From DASUHT01 sp038230835 (GTDB taxonomy: Bacteria; Actinomycetota; Thermoleophilia; Gaiellales; JAICJC01), in assembly GCA_038230835.1 (NCBI GenBank), contig JBBRMM010000001.1:186001-250000 (forward strand): DNA of 64,000 nt, read 5' to 3'. This document shows positions 1 through 12,200 of the stretch, one piece after another; the first letter of the stretch is position 1, and every line of letters starts with the position of its first letter. Made by a program: the position numbers and the translations under genes. The notes under the pieces are model-generated. The model did no database searches. It was not told the origin of the DNA and saw only the letters and a list, made by a program, of their open reading frames with translations.

Positions 1-1
1 G

Positions 2-1432
2 ATCCGCACCGATCGCCTGCGCAAGCTCGAGCGGCTGCGCGCGGCGGGGGTCGACCCCTACCCGCCGAGAGCCATCGAGCGCGACGAGGTGGCCGACCTG
101 CGGGGGCGACACGGCGGCCTCGAAGCTGGTGCCGAGAGCGGCCGCACGGTCACCCTCGCCGGGCGGGTGGCTGCCCGCCGCGGGCACGGCGGCGCGATGT
201 TCCTGGACCTCGTCGACCGCTCGGGCAAGATCCAGCTGCACGCCTCGCTGGACGTGCTCGGCGAGGCGTCCTACTCGGACCTTGGTGACATAGACCTCGG
301 CGACGTGCTCGCGGCCACCGGTGAGGTGTTCGCGTCGCGCCGCGGAGAGCTCTCGGTCCGGGTGACAGAGTGGAGCCTGCTCGCCAAGTGCCTGCGACCG
401 CTGCCGGAGAAGTTCCACGGGCTGACCGATGTCGAGCAGCGCCACCGCATGCGCTACCTCGATCTGCTCGTGAACGAGGAGGCACGCGAGCTGGCGATCG
501 CGCGCTCGCGCGCCATCACCGCGATCCGCGCTGTGCTGGACGGCGCCGGGTATGTGGAGGTCGAGACACCCGTCCTGCAACCGCTCTACGGCGGCGGCGC
601 CGCGCGGCCGTTCACGACCCACTACAACGAGTACCAGCGCGAGTACTACCTGCGCATCGCCACCGAGCTGTACCTCAAGCGGCTGATCGTCGGCGGCCTC
701 GAACGGGTCTACGAGATCGGGAAGGACTTCCGCAACGAGGGGGTGTCGTTCAAGCGCAGCCCCGAGTTCACGATGCTCGAGTGGTACGAGGCGTACGGCG
801 ACTACGAGACCGGCATGGCGACCAGCGAGCGGCTGGTGGCGGCGGCCGGTGCCGCGGTCGGATCGGACCTCGACCTGACCCCGCCGTGGCCCAGGCGCAC
901 GCTGCGTGAGGCGATCACCGCCGAGGCCGGGATCGACCCGATGGCCGATCGCGATGTCGAGCGCCTGCGCGCCCATCTCCGGGCCGACGGTGTCGACGTG
1001 TCGTCCGACCACACCTGGGCGCAGGCCGTCGACCATCTGCTGTCGCACTACGTCGAGCCGCGGGTGACCAGTCCGGTCTTCGTCACCCATTACCCGGTCG
1101 AGCTTTCCCCGTTTGCCAAGCGCTCGCCGGACGACCCGGACGTGGTGGAGCGGTTCGAGGCCTTCTGCAACGGCATGGAGATCCTCAACGGCTACACGGA
1201 GCTGAACGACCCCGCCGACCAGCGGGCGCGGTTCGAGGAGGCCCGGGCGGCGGCCGCGGCGGGCGACGAGGAAGCCCCTCCGATGGACGAGGACTTCCTG
1301 ACCGCCCTCGAGTACGGCATGCCTCCGACCGCAGGCGTGGGCATCGGGATCGACCGGCTGGTGATGCTGCTTAGGGGCATCCGCTCGATCCGTGAAGTGA
1401 TCCTTTTCCCGCCGACCCGTGAGCGCGAATAA
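2..1432 (+). CDS. lysS: Lysyl-tRNA synthetase, class II (5' end outside window)
   Basis: Charges tRNA-Lys with lysine in the cytosol. The frame is already open at base 2 and the first visible residues (RLRKLERLRAAGVDPYP) are the usual LysRS N-terminal helix, so the true start lies upstream of the window; the internal GTG at 89 is not the start. An OB-fold anticodon-binding domain is followed by the class II core, with motif 2 (FRNEG, then SPEFTMLEWYEAY) and motif 3 (GVGIGIDRLVMLL) and the typical end at LFPPTRE. Visible length is about 476 residues against roughly 500 for the family, so only a short N-terminal piece is missing. The TAA stop shares its last base with the ATG of the next gene, implying translational coupling. 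Confidence 0.95.
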   Translation: MRTDRLRKLERLRAAGVDPYPPRAIERDEVADLRGRHGGLEAGAESGRTVTLAGRVAARRGHGGAMFLDLVDRSGKIQLHASLDVLGEASYSDLGDIDLGDVLAATGEVFASRRGELSVRVTEWSLLAKCLRPLPEKFHGLTDVEQRHRMRYLDLLVNEEARELAIARSRAITAIRAVLDGAGYVEVETPVLQPLYGGGAARPFTTHYNEYQREYYLRIATELYLKRLIVGGLERVYEIGKDFRNEGVSFKRSPEFTMLEWYEAYGDYETGMATSERLVAAAGAAVGSDLDLTPPWPRRTLREAITAEAGIDPMADRDVERLRAHLRADGVDVSSDHTWAQAVDHLLSHYVEPRVTSPVFVTHYPVELSPFAKRSPDDPDVVERFEAFCNGMEILNGYTELNDPADQRARFEEARAAAAAGDEEAPPMDEDFLTALEYGMPPTAGVGIGIDRLVMLLRGIRSIREVILFPPTRERE

Positions 1433-2016
1433 TGGGCAAGATCTTCGACGGCATCGACGATCGCCTGGCCGAGTGGATCGGTCGCCAGCGGCTGTTCTTC
1501 GTGGGCACCGCGCCGTCCGGCGACTCCGGACACGTCAACGTGTCGCCCAAGGGCCCGATCGAGAGCCTGCGGGTGCTCGACCCTCGGACGGTCGCCTACC
1601 TCGACCTGGTGGGCAGCGGCGCCGAGACGATCGCGCATCTGCGCCAGAACGGCCGCATCGTGATCATGCTGTGCGCGTTCGAGGGGCCGCCGCGGATCGT
1701 TCGGCTGTACGGTCAGGGGACGGTGGTCGTGCGCGGTCAGCCGGAGTTCGACCAGGTCGCGGCGGGCTTCCGGATCCCCGACGACGTGGAGTCGCGGGCG
1801 TCCCGCCGGTCGGTGGTTCGGGTGGACGTCGAGCGGATCGCCGATTCGTGCGGATACGGCGTGCCGCTGATGGACTTCCGCGGCCTGCGCCCGCAGCAGG
1901 CGGCGTGGGTGGCGAACAAGCTCGCCCACGGTGGTCAGGAGGCGCTCGCCGCCTACGTCACCGAGAACAACGCCGAGAGCCTGGATGGGCTCCCGGCGGT
2001 CGAGACAACACCTTAG
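1432..2016 (+). CDS. Pyridoxamine 5'-phosphate oxidase-family FMN-binding protein
   Basis: A 194-residue split-barrel flavin-binding protein. The N-terminal half (LFFVGTAPSGDSGHVNVSPKG, then YLDLVGSG and NGRIVIMLCAFEGPPRIVRLYG) is the pattern of PPOX-related proteins that reduce or bind small molecules with FMN or F420. It is not PdxH: the long C-terminal tail (from about residue 120) and the divergent substrate region differ from pyridoxamine oxidase proper. The substrate is not predictable. The start ATG overlaps the lysS stop by one base (TAATG), so it is probably translated from the lysS transcript. The stop codon lies in the left arm of a terminator hairpin shared with the convergent hydrolase gene. 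Confidence 0.8.
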   Translation: MGKIFDGIDDRLAEWIGRQRLFFVGTAPSGDSGHVNVSPKGPIESLRVLDPRTVAYLDLVGSGAETIAHLRQNGRIVIMLCAFEGPPRIVRLYGQGTVVVRGQPEFDQVAAGFRIPDDVESRASRRSVVRVDVERIADSCGYGVPLMDFRGLRPQQAAWVANKLAHGGQEALAAYVTENNAESLDGLPAVETTP

Positions 2017-2037
2017 AGCCTATCCCGGTAGGCTCTA
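2014..2037. terminator. Bidirectional terminator hairpin containing both stop codons
   Basis: A perfect 9-bp stem (tagagccta at 2014-2022 with taggctcta at 2029-2037) closes a 6-base loop. The first three bases are the TAG stop of the plus-strand flavoprotein and the last three are, on the other strand, the TAG stop of the minus-strand hydrolase. No long T tract follows, which is common for high-GC intrinsic terminators. Confidence 0.7.
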
Positions 2038-2913
2038 ACCGCGGGCTTCCGCCTCCACTCCGACCAGGAACTCGTTCACGAGCGCCGCGAACACCTCGGG
2101 ACGCTCGGCGAACGAGAGGTGCGACGCATCGGGGATGATCTCGAGCCGGCTGGCCGGAATCCGTTCGGCCACCTCGCGGGTGTGGACGGGCCGGCACTCG
2201 TCGTACTCGCCGCAGGTGACCAGTGTGGGCACGCTGATCCCGCCCAGCCGGTCCATGATGTCCCAGTCGCGCAGCGTGCCGATGATCCGAAACTCGCTGG
2301 GACCGGCCATGTGGTGGTAGATCGCGGTCGCGATGTTCGCAAACGAGTGGGCGACATGGGGCGGCAGCGGGTCGATCCGGCACACGTGGCGGCTGTAGAA
2401 CGGCTGCATCGCCTCCTCATACTCGGCGGAGAGGATCCTGTCCTCGGCCTCCAGCCGCTGGATCAGCTCCCGCTCGCCGGCCGGCATCTCGTCCAGCCAC
2501 TCCTGGCAGATCTCGTTCCAGCGCCGCGCGCTGGCCGGGCTTCCGGCGGTGGTCAGGCTGACCGGCGGCCGGCCGCGCTCGATCACGTAGTTCATCGCCA
2601 GCATCCCGCCCCACGAGCTTCCCAGCAGGTGCACGGGGTCGAGTTGGAGCGCGTCGCGCACCGCGTCCAGCTCGTCCATGAAGCGATCGACCGTCCACAG
2701 CGACAGGTCGTCGGGCTTGTCCGACTCCCCGCAACCGAGCTGGTCGTAGAAGACCACCCGGCGGCGATCGGCCAGCCGTTCCAGGTCGCGCAGGTAGTTG
2801 TGGGGGACGCCGGGCCCGCCGTGCAGGCAGAGCAGCGGCACCCCGCCCTCGCCGAAGCTCCAGTACCGCACCCGCCCGCCGGGGACGTCGATCATGCCCT
2901 CGTGCGCGCTCAC
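2035..2913 (-). CDS. Proline iminopeptidase-type alpha/beta hydrolase
   Basis: A 292-residue cytosolic alpha/beta hydrolase of peptidase family S33. It has the HGGPG oxyanion motif near residue 32, the nucleophile elbow GSSWGG (the family usually has GQSWGG), an acid residue in the EYDE segment and the catalytic His in DASHLSF near the C terminus. Family members release N-terminal proline from short peptides or hydrolyse amino-acid amides; the exact substrate is not readable. The GTG start overlaps the TGA of the upstream small gene by four bases (GTGA), indicating translational coupling. An ATG six codons further in is an alternative start. Confidence 0.85.
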   Translation of the reverse strand: MSAHEGMIDVPGGRVRYWSFGEGGVPLLCLHGGPGVPHNYLRDLERLADRRRVVFYDQLGCGESDKPDDLSLWTVDRFMDELDAVRDALQLDPVHLLGSSWGGMLAMNYVIERGRPPVSLTTAGSPASARRWNEICQEWLDEMPAGERELIQRLEAEDRILSAEYEEAMQPFYSRHVCRIDPLPPHVAHSFANIATAIYHHMAGPSEFRIIGTLRDWDIMDRLGGISVPTLVTCGEYDECRPVHTREVAERIPASRLEIIPDASHLSFAERPEVFAALVNEFLVGVEAEARG

Positions 2914-3149
2914 GCCGCGGTCACCCGCACCGCCTCGTCCTCACCCGCGACGCCGTACAGGTCGTGCGACGGGTTGTAGCTGACCACGTCCTCGCCGGGT
3001 GGGTCGTCGCCGCTGGTCAGCGCGATTGCCGCCGCGGTCTCCTGGTCGTGTGCCTCCACCGAGTCCACCCGGCCGGTGGAGACGTACTCGAACCCCAGCA
3101 CCGACTCCGGCGCATCCACCGCGCGGAAATGCTCGACTGTAAAGTTCAT
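2910..3149 (-). CDS. Small acidic hypothetical protein
   Basis: A 79-residue acidic protein (starts MNFTVEHFR) that I do not recognise. The ATG at 3149 is preferred over an upstream alternative because a GGGGGAG ribosome-binding sequence precedes it at a suitable distance and because the extra upstream residues look non-coding. There is no signal peptide, membrane segment or cysteine cluster. It overlaps the start of the iminopeptidase gene by four bases, so the two probably form one small operon transcribed away from clpC. Confidence 0.55.
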   Translation of the reverse strand: MNFTVEHFRAVDAPESVLGFEYVSTGRVDSVEAHDQETAAAIALTSGDDPPGEDVVSYNPSHDLYGVAGEDEAVRVTAA

Positions 3150-3412
3150 CGCCCGATTCTCCCCCATTTGCAGGCAGATTGCCACCCGGCCCGGAGAACC
3201 GCTCAAGCATGGGCTTGCGACGGTCGATTAGGGGGCCACACCAGCCACATCCCCGACCGGGGACGCTGGGGGGTCGGTGCTATGATCCTCTGTGTTCCCG
3301 ACGACCGGAATGCCCCTCTGCCGCACATTTCGCGGGCGGTTTGGCAGTCCGGCTAGAGGCATTTCACAAGTGACCGCCGACTTCTCACCAGAACGAACCA
3401 AGGGGCACGAAG

Positions 3413-5964
<2,552 letters not shown>

Positions 5965-5968
<4 letters not shown>

Positions 5969-7443
5969 TTCTCCTCCGGGCCCCGGAGGAGCGAGCCGAT
6001 CTGTTCTGGCAGATGTTCCATGCCAGCGCGGACGCGATGACGCTGTCGGAGCTCGAAAGCGGCCGCTTCATCGGCGTCAACGAGGTGTTCGCGGACATCG
6101 TGGGCTACTCACCCGACGAGATGGTCGGGCGCACGGTCGAGGAGCTCGGACTGTGGGTGAATCCGGCGGATCGGGTCCCGATTGTCGACGCCATTCGCAC
6201 GGGAGACGGTATGCAGAGCGGTGTGCTGCCGATCCGATCCCGCAGTGGGGAGCTGCGGTGGGTGGCCGCGTCGGCCCAGATGCTGGTCGTGGATGGCGTC
6301 GAGGCGCTGTACACGATCAGCCACGATGTCAGCGAGCAGCGCCGCCTGGAGCAGGCTTTGCGCGACTCGGAACGGCTGCACCGCACGGTGATCGACGCCA
6401 TGGCGGAGGGCGTTGTCGTGCAGAATCCGGCCGGCCAGATCATCGCCTGCAACCGCAGCGCGGAGCAGATCCTCGGCTTGTCAGCCGATCAGATGCTCGG
6501 TCGGACTGCGCTGGACTCGCGCTGGCGGGCGATCCGGCCCGGAGGCTCCGAGTGGGCGCAGGCCGAGCATCCGGCGGCGGAGACCCTGCGCACCGGCCGC
6601 GCGGTGACCGGTGCGGTGATGGGTGTCTATTCCGGCCGCCGCTCGCTGCGATGGCTGTCCGTCACCACACGTCCGCTGCACGACGCCGAACAGGACATCC
6701 CGGCCGGGGTGGTGGTCTCGTTCGCAGACATCACGGACCAGATCGCGACCGAGCACGCGCTCGCCGACAGCGAGGAGCAGCGGCGCAAGGTGACCGGCGA
6801 GATGCTGCGCGTCGAGGCGGAGGAGCGGGCTCGGATCGCGATGGACCTGCACGACGACACGATCCAAGTGCTGGCGGCCACGCTGGTATCGCTTGACCGG
6901 CTGGCGTCGGCAATCGACCGCGGCGACGTCGCCGCAGGGCGGGACGCAGCCGCGGTGGCGCGCTCGACTCTGGCCACGGCCCTGGAGCGGGCGCGCAGGC
7001 TGATGTTCGAGCTGCGCCCGCCGCTGCTCGAAGCCAGCGGGCTGGGAGCCGCGATTACGGCGCTCGTCGACCAGGCGGCGATGGACACCGGGTGGTCGGT
7101 GGAGGTGGAGGTCGATCTGCCTCGCTACAGCCCGGCCACAGAGGCGCTGGTGTACCGCACCGTGCAGGAGGTGGTGACCAACGCGCGCAAGCATGCGCAG
7201 GCCTCGCAAGTGTCCGTCACGCTGTCCGAACGCGATGGTGTGGTGCGGGCCGAGGTGGTCGACAACGGCCGGGGGTTCGAGCTGGACGCGGCGCTCGATC
7301 GCGACCGGATGCGTCTGCACCTGGGGCTGGAGGCGCTCTTCGAGCGGGTTCGACTGTCGGGCGGCGAGTTGGAGGTGCGCACGGCGCCAGGCAAGGGCAC
7401 CGCGGTCTCCTTCCGCGCCCCGGTGTACCCCGGCGTGGCGTGA
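5965..7443 (+). CDS. Cytosolic PAS-PAS sensor histidine kinase (NarL-partner type)
   Basis: A 492-residue histidine kinase without obvious membrane segments. Two PAS domains (about 10-125, with the GRFIGVNEVFADIVGYS signature, and about 128-255) precede a HisKA_3 dimerisation domain with the phospho-acceptor in ERARIAMDLHDD (about residue 295), then a HATPase with NARKHAQA (N box, about 402) and DNGRGF. This kinase class normally phosphorylates LuxR-type response regulators, but none lies beside it. Its GTG start overlaps the clpC TGA by four bases, so it is translationally coupled to the protease ATPase; what it senses is unknown. Confidence 0.9.
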
Positions 7444-7484
7444 ATCCTCCGCCGCGAGACCCCGGTATCCACGCGGGGCAAACG

Positions 7485-7550
7485 ACCCACCCCACCCCCA
7501 CCCCACCCCGGGGTCAGACCCCGTACGGACCGGGACACAGAATCGGCACG
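7485..7550 (+). repeat. G/C-run palindromic repeat, copy 1
   Basis: A 66-bp element made of a (CCCCA)n run followed by the 13-bp palindrome GGGGTCAGACCCC and CGTACGGACCGGGA. It matches the reverse complement of 44286-44352 at all but about three positions. The complementary strand has five consecutive runs of four or more G, a strong G-quadruplex motif. It lies between the histidine kinase stop and the bicupin start and could also act as a terminator. Confidence 0.8.
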
Positions 7551-7589
7551 AACGTCTGACACGGGCGCTGCGTGCGATGATGCGCCTCG

Positions 7590-8321
7590 ATGACGATCCG
7601 CGCTGCCGTTGCCCATCTGGATCAGATCGGCTCGGTCGACCCCGCCTGGGCGCCCGCCTGGCGGAGCATCCGCCATCACTTCGGGATCGAGTCGTTCGGC
7701 GTGAACGCCGCGGGCGATGACCCGCCTGGGTGGCTGGTGGTGGGGCACACGGAGACGGACACCGGTGACGAGGAGCTGTACATCGTGCTGCGCGGTAGGG
7801 CTCGCTTCACGGTGGACGAGGCGGTCTTCGATGCAACTGCCGACACGCTCGTGCTGCCCGAGATCGAGGCCTTTCGTGCCGCGCAGGCGCTCGACCCCGG
7901 CACCGTGCTGCTGTTCGCCGGTGGGCGTCCCGGGGCGCGATATGTGCCGCCCGACTGGGACGGCGGCGGCGCCCCCGACCCCGACAAGTCCGGGTACCGG
8001 CCGCGCACCGGCCGCGCGGACGGCTACCGGTGTGTGCACGTACGAGGTGTGCCGTCGGATCCAGCCCATCTGGGAAGCCGTTCGCTGCGGGTCGATGCCG
8101 TGACCGCCGACACCGGCCATGTCGCGATCGACACCTCGACCGGTGCCGGCGATGGGACGCTGTACGTGGTGGCGGAGGGCGGCGCGCGACTGACCGCGGG
8201 TGGTGAGACGATCGAGGCGCCGCCGCTGACCTTCGTCCACGTCCGGGCCGGGGTGGCGGTGCACGCGGTCGCGAGCGCGCCGCGAACGCTTGTCTACGCC
8301 CTCAGGGCGGATGGTCAATGA
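7590..8321 (+). CDS. Bicupin-domain protein
   Basis: A 243-residue protein with two cupin-like halves: GDEELYIVLRGRARFTVD in the N-terminal half and GTLYVVAEGGARLTAGGE with APPLTFVHVRAGVAVHAV in the C-terminal half. Neither half keeps the full His-rich metal motif, so it may bind a ligand rather than catalyse. ATG 7590 was chosen because the homologous fold begins directly after it; a GATGAT hexamer eight bases upstream suggests a leaderless transcript. It ends in an ATGA overlap with the RpiR-type regulator gene. The two are therefore one operon, and the cupin may sense or modify the metabolite recognised by the regulator. Confidence 0.7.
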   Translation: MTIRAAVAHLDQIGSVDPAWAPAWRSIRHHFGIESFGVNAAGDDPPGWLVVGHTETDTGDEELYIVLRGRARFTVDEAVFDATADTLVLPEIEAFRAAQALDPGTVLLFAGGRPGARYVPPDWDGGGAPDPDKSGYRPRTGRADGYRCVHVRGVPSDPAHLGSRSLRVDAVTADTGHVAIDTSTGAGDGTLYVVAEGGARLTAGGETIEAPPLTFVHVRAGVAVHAVASAPRTLVYALRADGQ

Positions 8322-9151
8322 CACCCTCGGTCGCCGAGTTGATCCGCTCGCACCTGGATGCGCTGTCTCCCAACGATCGCCGGATCGCAAGTCGGCTGCT
8401 CGACCATCCGGTGCAGGCGCCGTTCGAGACCGCCGAGTCGCTGGCTGCCAAGGCGGGCGTCAGTAAGGCGGCGGTGGTGCGCTTCGCGACCCGGGTCGGC
8501 TTCGCCGGCTTCGGCGATCTGCACGACGCCCTCGCCGGCGAAGCGATGGCGAAGCTCGAGCGCGCACCGGATGTCTCGGGCGGCGACAAGCGGGTCGTCG
8601 ATCAGCTGTTGTCGGCGGCCCGGGCCGATCTCGACAGCACCTCCGAGGGGCTGGATCGCGCAGCCTTCGAGGCGGCCGTGGCGATGCTCTGCCGGGGCAG
8701 CGGGAAGATCGGTATCTTCGGGCATCGCAAGTCGGCCGCGCTCGCCGAGTACGCCTACTACCTGCTCAATCCGCTGTTGCCCAACGTGTGGCCGATCGCT
8801 GCCGGCGAGCCGGCCATCGCCGACCAGCTGATCGACCTCGAGCCGCGCGATCGTTTGATCGCCTTCACCTTTCGCCGCTACGCCCGGGTGACCGCCGAGG
8901 TGGTGCGGTTCTTCCACGACGCGGGGGCTCCGGTCGTGCTGGTGACCGACGATCTGCTCGCCCCCGCCGCCGGCCAGGCCTCGCACCTGCTCGTGTGTGC
9001 GCCGGCGCAGCGCGAACGATTTGCCAGCGCCGCATCCGCGGTCGTGCTGCTCGAGGCACTGGCAGCCGAGATCGCGGTTCGCAAGGGGCGCTCCAGCGGC
9101 CGCCGGCTGGATACCGCCGAGCAGCTCTGGAAGCAGTTCGGCACCTACTGA
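8318..9151 (+). CDS. MurR/RpiR-family transcriptional regulator
   Basis: A 277-residue DNA-binding repressor/activator. The N-terminal HTH_6 domain (about 1-80: SPNDRRIASRLL, then AESLAAKAGVSKAAVVRF) is followed by a SIS sugar-isomerase-type sensor domain (about 110-255; KIGIFGHRKSAALAEYAYYL). The family binds phosphosugars or related metabolites and typically controls the adjacent catabolic genes. The start overlaps the bicupin stop (ATGA). A 16-bp perfect palindrome lies 64 bp beyond its stop, just ahead of the glutamate-synthase-like gene, and is the obvious candidate operator. Confidence 0.9.
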   Translation: MTPSVAELIRSHLDALSPNDRRIASRLLDHPVQAPFETAESLAAKAGVSKAAVVRFATRVGFAGFGDLHDALAGEAMAKLERAPDVSGGDKRVVDQLLSAARADLDSTSEGLDRAAFEAAVAMLCRGSGKIGIFGHRKSAALAEYAYYLLNPLLPNVWPIAAGEPAIADQLIDLEPRDRLIAFTFRRYARVTAEVVRFFHDAGAPVVLVTDDLLAPAAGQASHLLVCAPAQRERFASAASAVVLLEALAAEIAVRKGRSSGRRLDTAEQLWKQFGTY

Positions 9152-9214
9152 ACGGGCTGCGCCGCTCCACACGGTGGGCAGGACGGGAGGACAGGCAGCC
9201 ATGCCGGGTGCGGA

Positions 9215-9260
9215 CGAATCATATGATTCGTTTCTTGACAATGTACAAGTCAGATGATTC
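9215..9260 (+). promoter_or_regulatory. Palindromic operator and promoter of the gltB-like gene
   Basis: CGAATCATATGATTCG at 9215-9230 is a perfect 16-bp palindrome. The half-site ATGATTC recurs at 9254-9260, 31 bp (three helical turns) after its first occurrence. A TTGACA at 9235-9240 and a GACAAT at 9238-9243, ten bases before the ATG at 9254, are rival promoter elements. The position between the RpiR-type gene and the gltB-like gene suggests repression by that regulator; this is inference. Confidence 0.55.
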
Positions 9261-12200
9261 ACTACCTGGGCATGTACGATCGCCGGTCACTTCCCGAGCA
9301 CGACGCCTGCGCGCTGGCGATGGTCGCCTCGCGAGCCGGGCGTGCGTCGTTCTGGCCGCTCCGCCGCGCGCTGGCCGCGCTCGAGCACATGCACCACCGG
9401 GCCGGTGGAGTGGCTGGGGAGGGCGACGGCTGTGGCGTGCAGACCGACATCCCGCGCAGACTCTGGGCGGATCGACTGGGGCCGATAGCGTTCGAGTCGC
9501 GCTTTGCCGTGGCCCATCTGGCCGGGCCGGACCCCGCACGTGTGCTGGCCTCGGATGGCGCGGAGCTGCTCTGGCTGGAACCGATGGAGTCCGAACCGTC
9601 GGCGTTGGGCCCGGACGGCCGCGATGGCACCCCTGCGCTCTGGCAGGCCGCGCTGCTCTGCGACCCCGGCCGGAGTCTGCTCGGCTTGTGGCTGGAGCTC
9701 GAGCGGGCCGGCATCCACGTCGCGTCGCTCTCGCGGCACAGTGTGGTCTACAAGGCGCTCGGGGACGTCGACGCGTTGCGGGGGTTCGCCCTCGATCTCG
9801 GCCACCCACTGTTCGCCACTCGGGTCGCGCTGGCGCACAGCCGTTACTCGACGAACACGCTGCCAGCCTTCGAACGCGTGCAGCCGTTCGGGCGGATCGC
9901 CCACAACGGTGAGATCAACACCATCCGCCGGATGCGGCTGGCCATGCCCGGTCTGGGCATTCAGCCGATCGACGGCGCCAGCGACACCCAGGACCTCGAC
10001 CTGCTGCTGGCGCGGCTGATCGAGCTGTGCGGCGTCGGCCTGGCCGAGGCGCTGGCGATGGTCACGCCCACGCCGCGCGGGGGAGGGGCGCTGACCGCAT
10101 ACCACCGCGCGCTGGCCGGGCCCCTGGCCCAGGGGCCGGCGGCGATCGTCGGCCGTTGTGCCGACACGCTGGTCGGCCAGGTCGACCGGCTCGGGCTGCG
10201 TCCGCTGTGGCGCATGACCTCGCCGACCGAGCTGTGGCTGGCGTCCGAGCCGGGGGTGGTCAGCGTCAGCGAGCTCGACTCCGAGCCGGTGCCGCTGGCA
10301 GCGGGCGAGCAGGTCGTGGTCGAGTTGCAGCGGCCGTCCAGGTTCCGCCCCGCCGTCTTTCGAAGCCCGTTCCGCGGGCCCGCCGGGCGTTCGCGCCTCC
10401 CCCTCCCGCGAATCCCGGCGGCGCCCACGGAGTCGGTCGATCTCGGGCGTCACCGATGGACACGTGACGACGTCGCCGCGGTCGAGGCGATGGCCGCCAC
10501 CGGCAACGAGCCGATCGGGTCGCTCGGCTACGACGGGCCGCTGGCCGTGCTCGACGATGCCGCCACCGTCGCCGACCATTTCAAGGAGGAGGTCGCGGTC
10601 GTCACCAACCCGTCGATCGACCGCGACCGGGAGCTCGAGCACTTCTCGCTCGACGTGCCGCTCGGGCGCCGTCCCCGGCCGGGAGAGCCGGCGTGCATGT
10701 GGCGCCTGCGCTCGCCGCTGCTCGCGTCGCGCCTGGGCCTGCCCTGGGTGCGCGTGGCCACGGCCGCCGACGCCGCCGACCGCGCCGCCCAGCACGTCCG
10801 CGAAGGGGCCCGCCTGATCCTCCTGGACGACCGCCTCGCCGGCTCCGATGTCGATCCTCACCTCGCGCTGGCCCGGGTCAGCCGGCGCCTGCGGGCGTGC
10901 AGGCTCGACCGGTCGGCGTCGGTGGCGCTGGCCTCGGCGGGGTTGCGCAACCTGCACGACATCATGCTGGCGCTGGGCAGTGGCGCGGCCTGCGTCGAGC
11001 CGTACGCGATGTACGCGGTCGCCGCGGGCGCCGGCAGTTCGCCGCGAGCTGCCGTGCGAAACCTCGCCGGAGCGCTCGAGAAGGGGATCGAGAAGGTGCT
11101 GTCGACCATGGGCACCCACGACCTGGCCGGATACGGCCCGGCCTTCGCCTCGATCGGCCTGCACCCTGACGAGGCCGCCGAGTTCGACTGCCCGGGGCTG
11201 CTGCCCGGACACCGGCGGCGTGACGTCGTCGGACCGCTCGAGCGGCCGGCGCAGGTGTTTCGGCTCGCGCCCAAGCTGTGGAAGGCCGCGGGCGCGGTGG
11301 CCACCGGCAGCGCCCCCTACGCCAGGCTGGCCGAAGCGGCTTCGGCGCTCGAGGCCGAGCACCCGGTTGCCCTCCGCCACCTGCTCGACGTGCGCACGGC
11401 GGCCGCCGCCGGCCCCCCGGCCGACACCGCCGTGGGCGAGCACGCGCTGCCGTTCGTGATCAGCGGCATGTCGTTCGGGTCGCAGGGGGAAGCGGCGTTT
11501 CGCTGCTACCTGGACGCGGCCAGCCGGCTCGGCATGATCGCCATGAACGGCGAGGGTGGCGAACTGCCGGCGCTGCTGGGAACGTCGCCCGTCAATCGGG
11601 CCCAGCAGGTTGCCTCCGGCCGGTTCGGAGTCAACGCCGAGATGCTCAACTCGTGCCGGATGATCGAGATCAAGATCGGTCAAGGGGCAAAGCCAGGTGA
11701 GGGCGGGCATCTGCCGGGCTCCAAGGTGTCGGCCAAGGTCGCCCAGGCACGCAGCGCCGAACCGGGTGTTGATCTGATCTCCCCGGCCAACAATCACGAT
11801 CTGTACTCGATCGAGGATCTGGCGCAGATCATCGCCGAGCTGCGCACGGCCAACCCCGAGGCCAGGGTGGCGGTCAAGATCCCGGTCACCTCCGGAGTGG
11901 GGACGATCGCGGTCGGCATCGTCAAGGCGGGTGCCGACGTGATCACGCTGTCCGGGTACGACGGCGGCACCGGGGCCGCCCGTGGCCACGCCCTGCGTCA
12001 CGCGGGGCTTCCGTCCGACCTGGGGGTCGTGCTGGCGCATCGTGCGCTGACCGCGTGCGGGCTGCGCGGCCGGGTCGAGCTTTGGGCGGACGGGGGGATG
12101 CGCACGGCCCAGGACGCGCTGCGGCTGATCCTGCTCGGGGCCAACCGGCTCGGCTTCGGCACCATGGCGATGGTGGCGCTCGGCTGCACGATCTGCCGGT

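Noticed and set aside
9215..9230. Palindrome CGAATCATATGATTCG as a LexA box
   Set aside because: It lacks the CGAAC-N4-GTTCG core; the RpiR-type regulator next to it is a better candidate.
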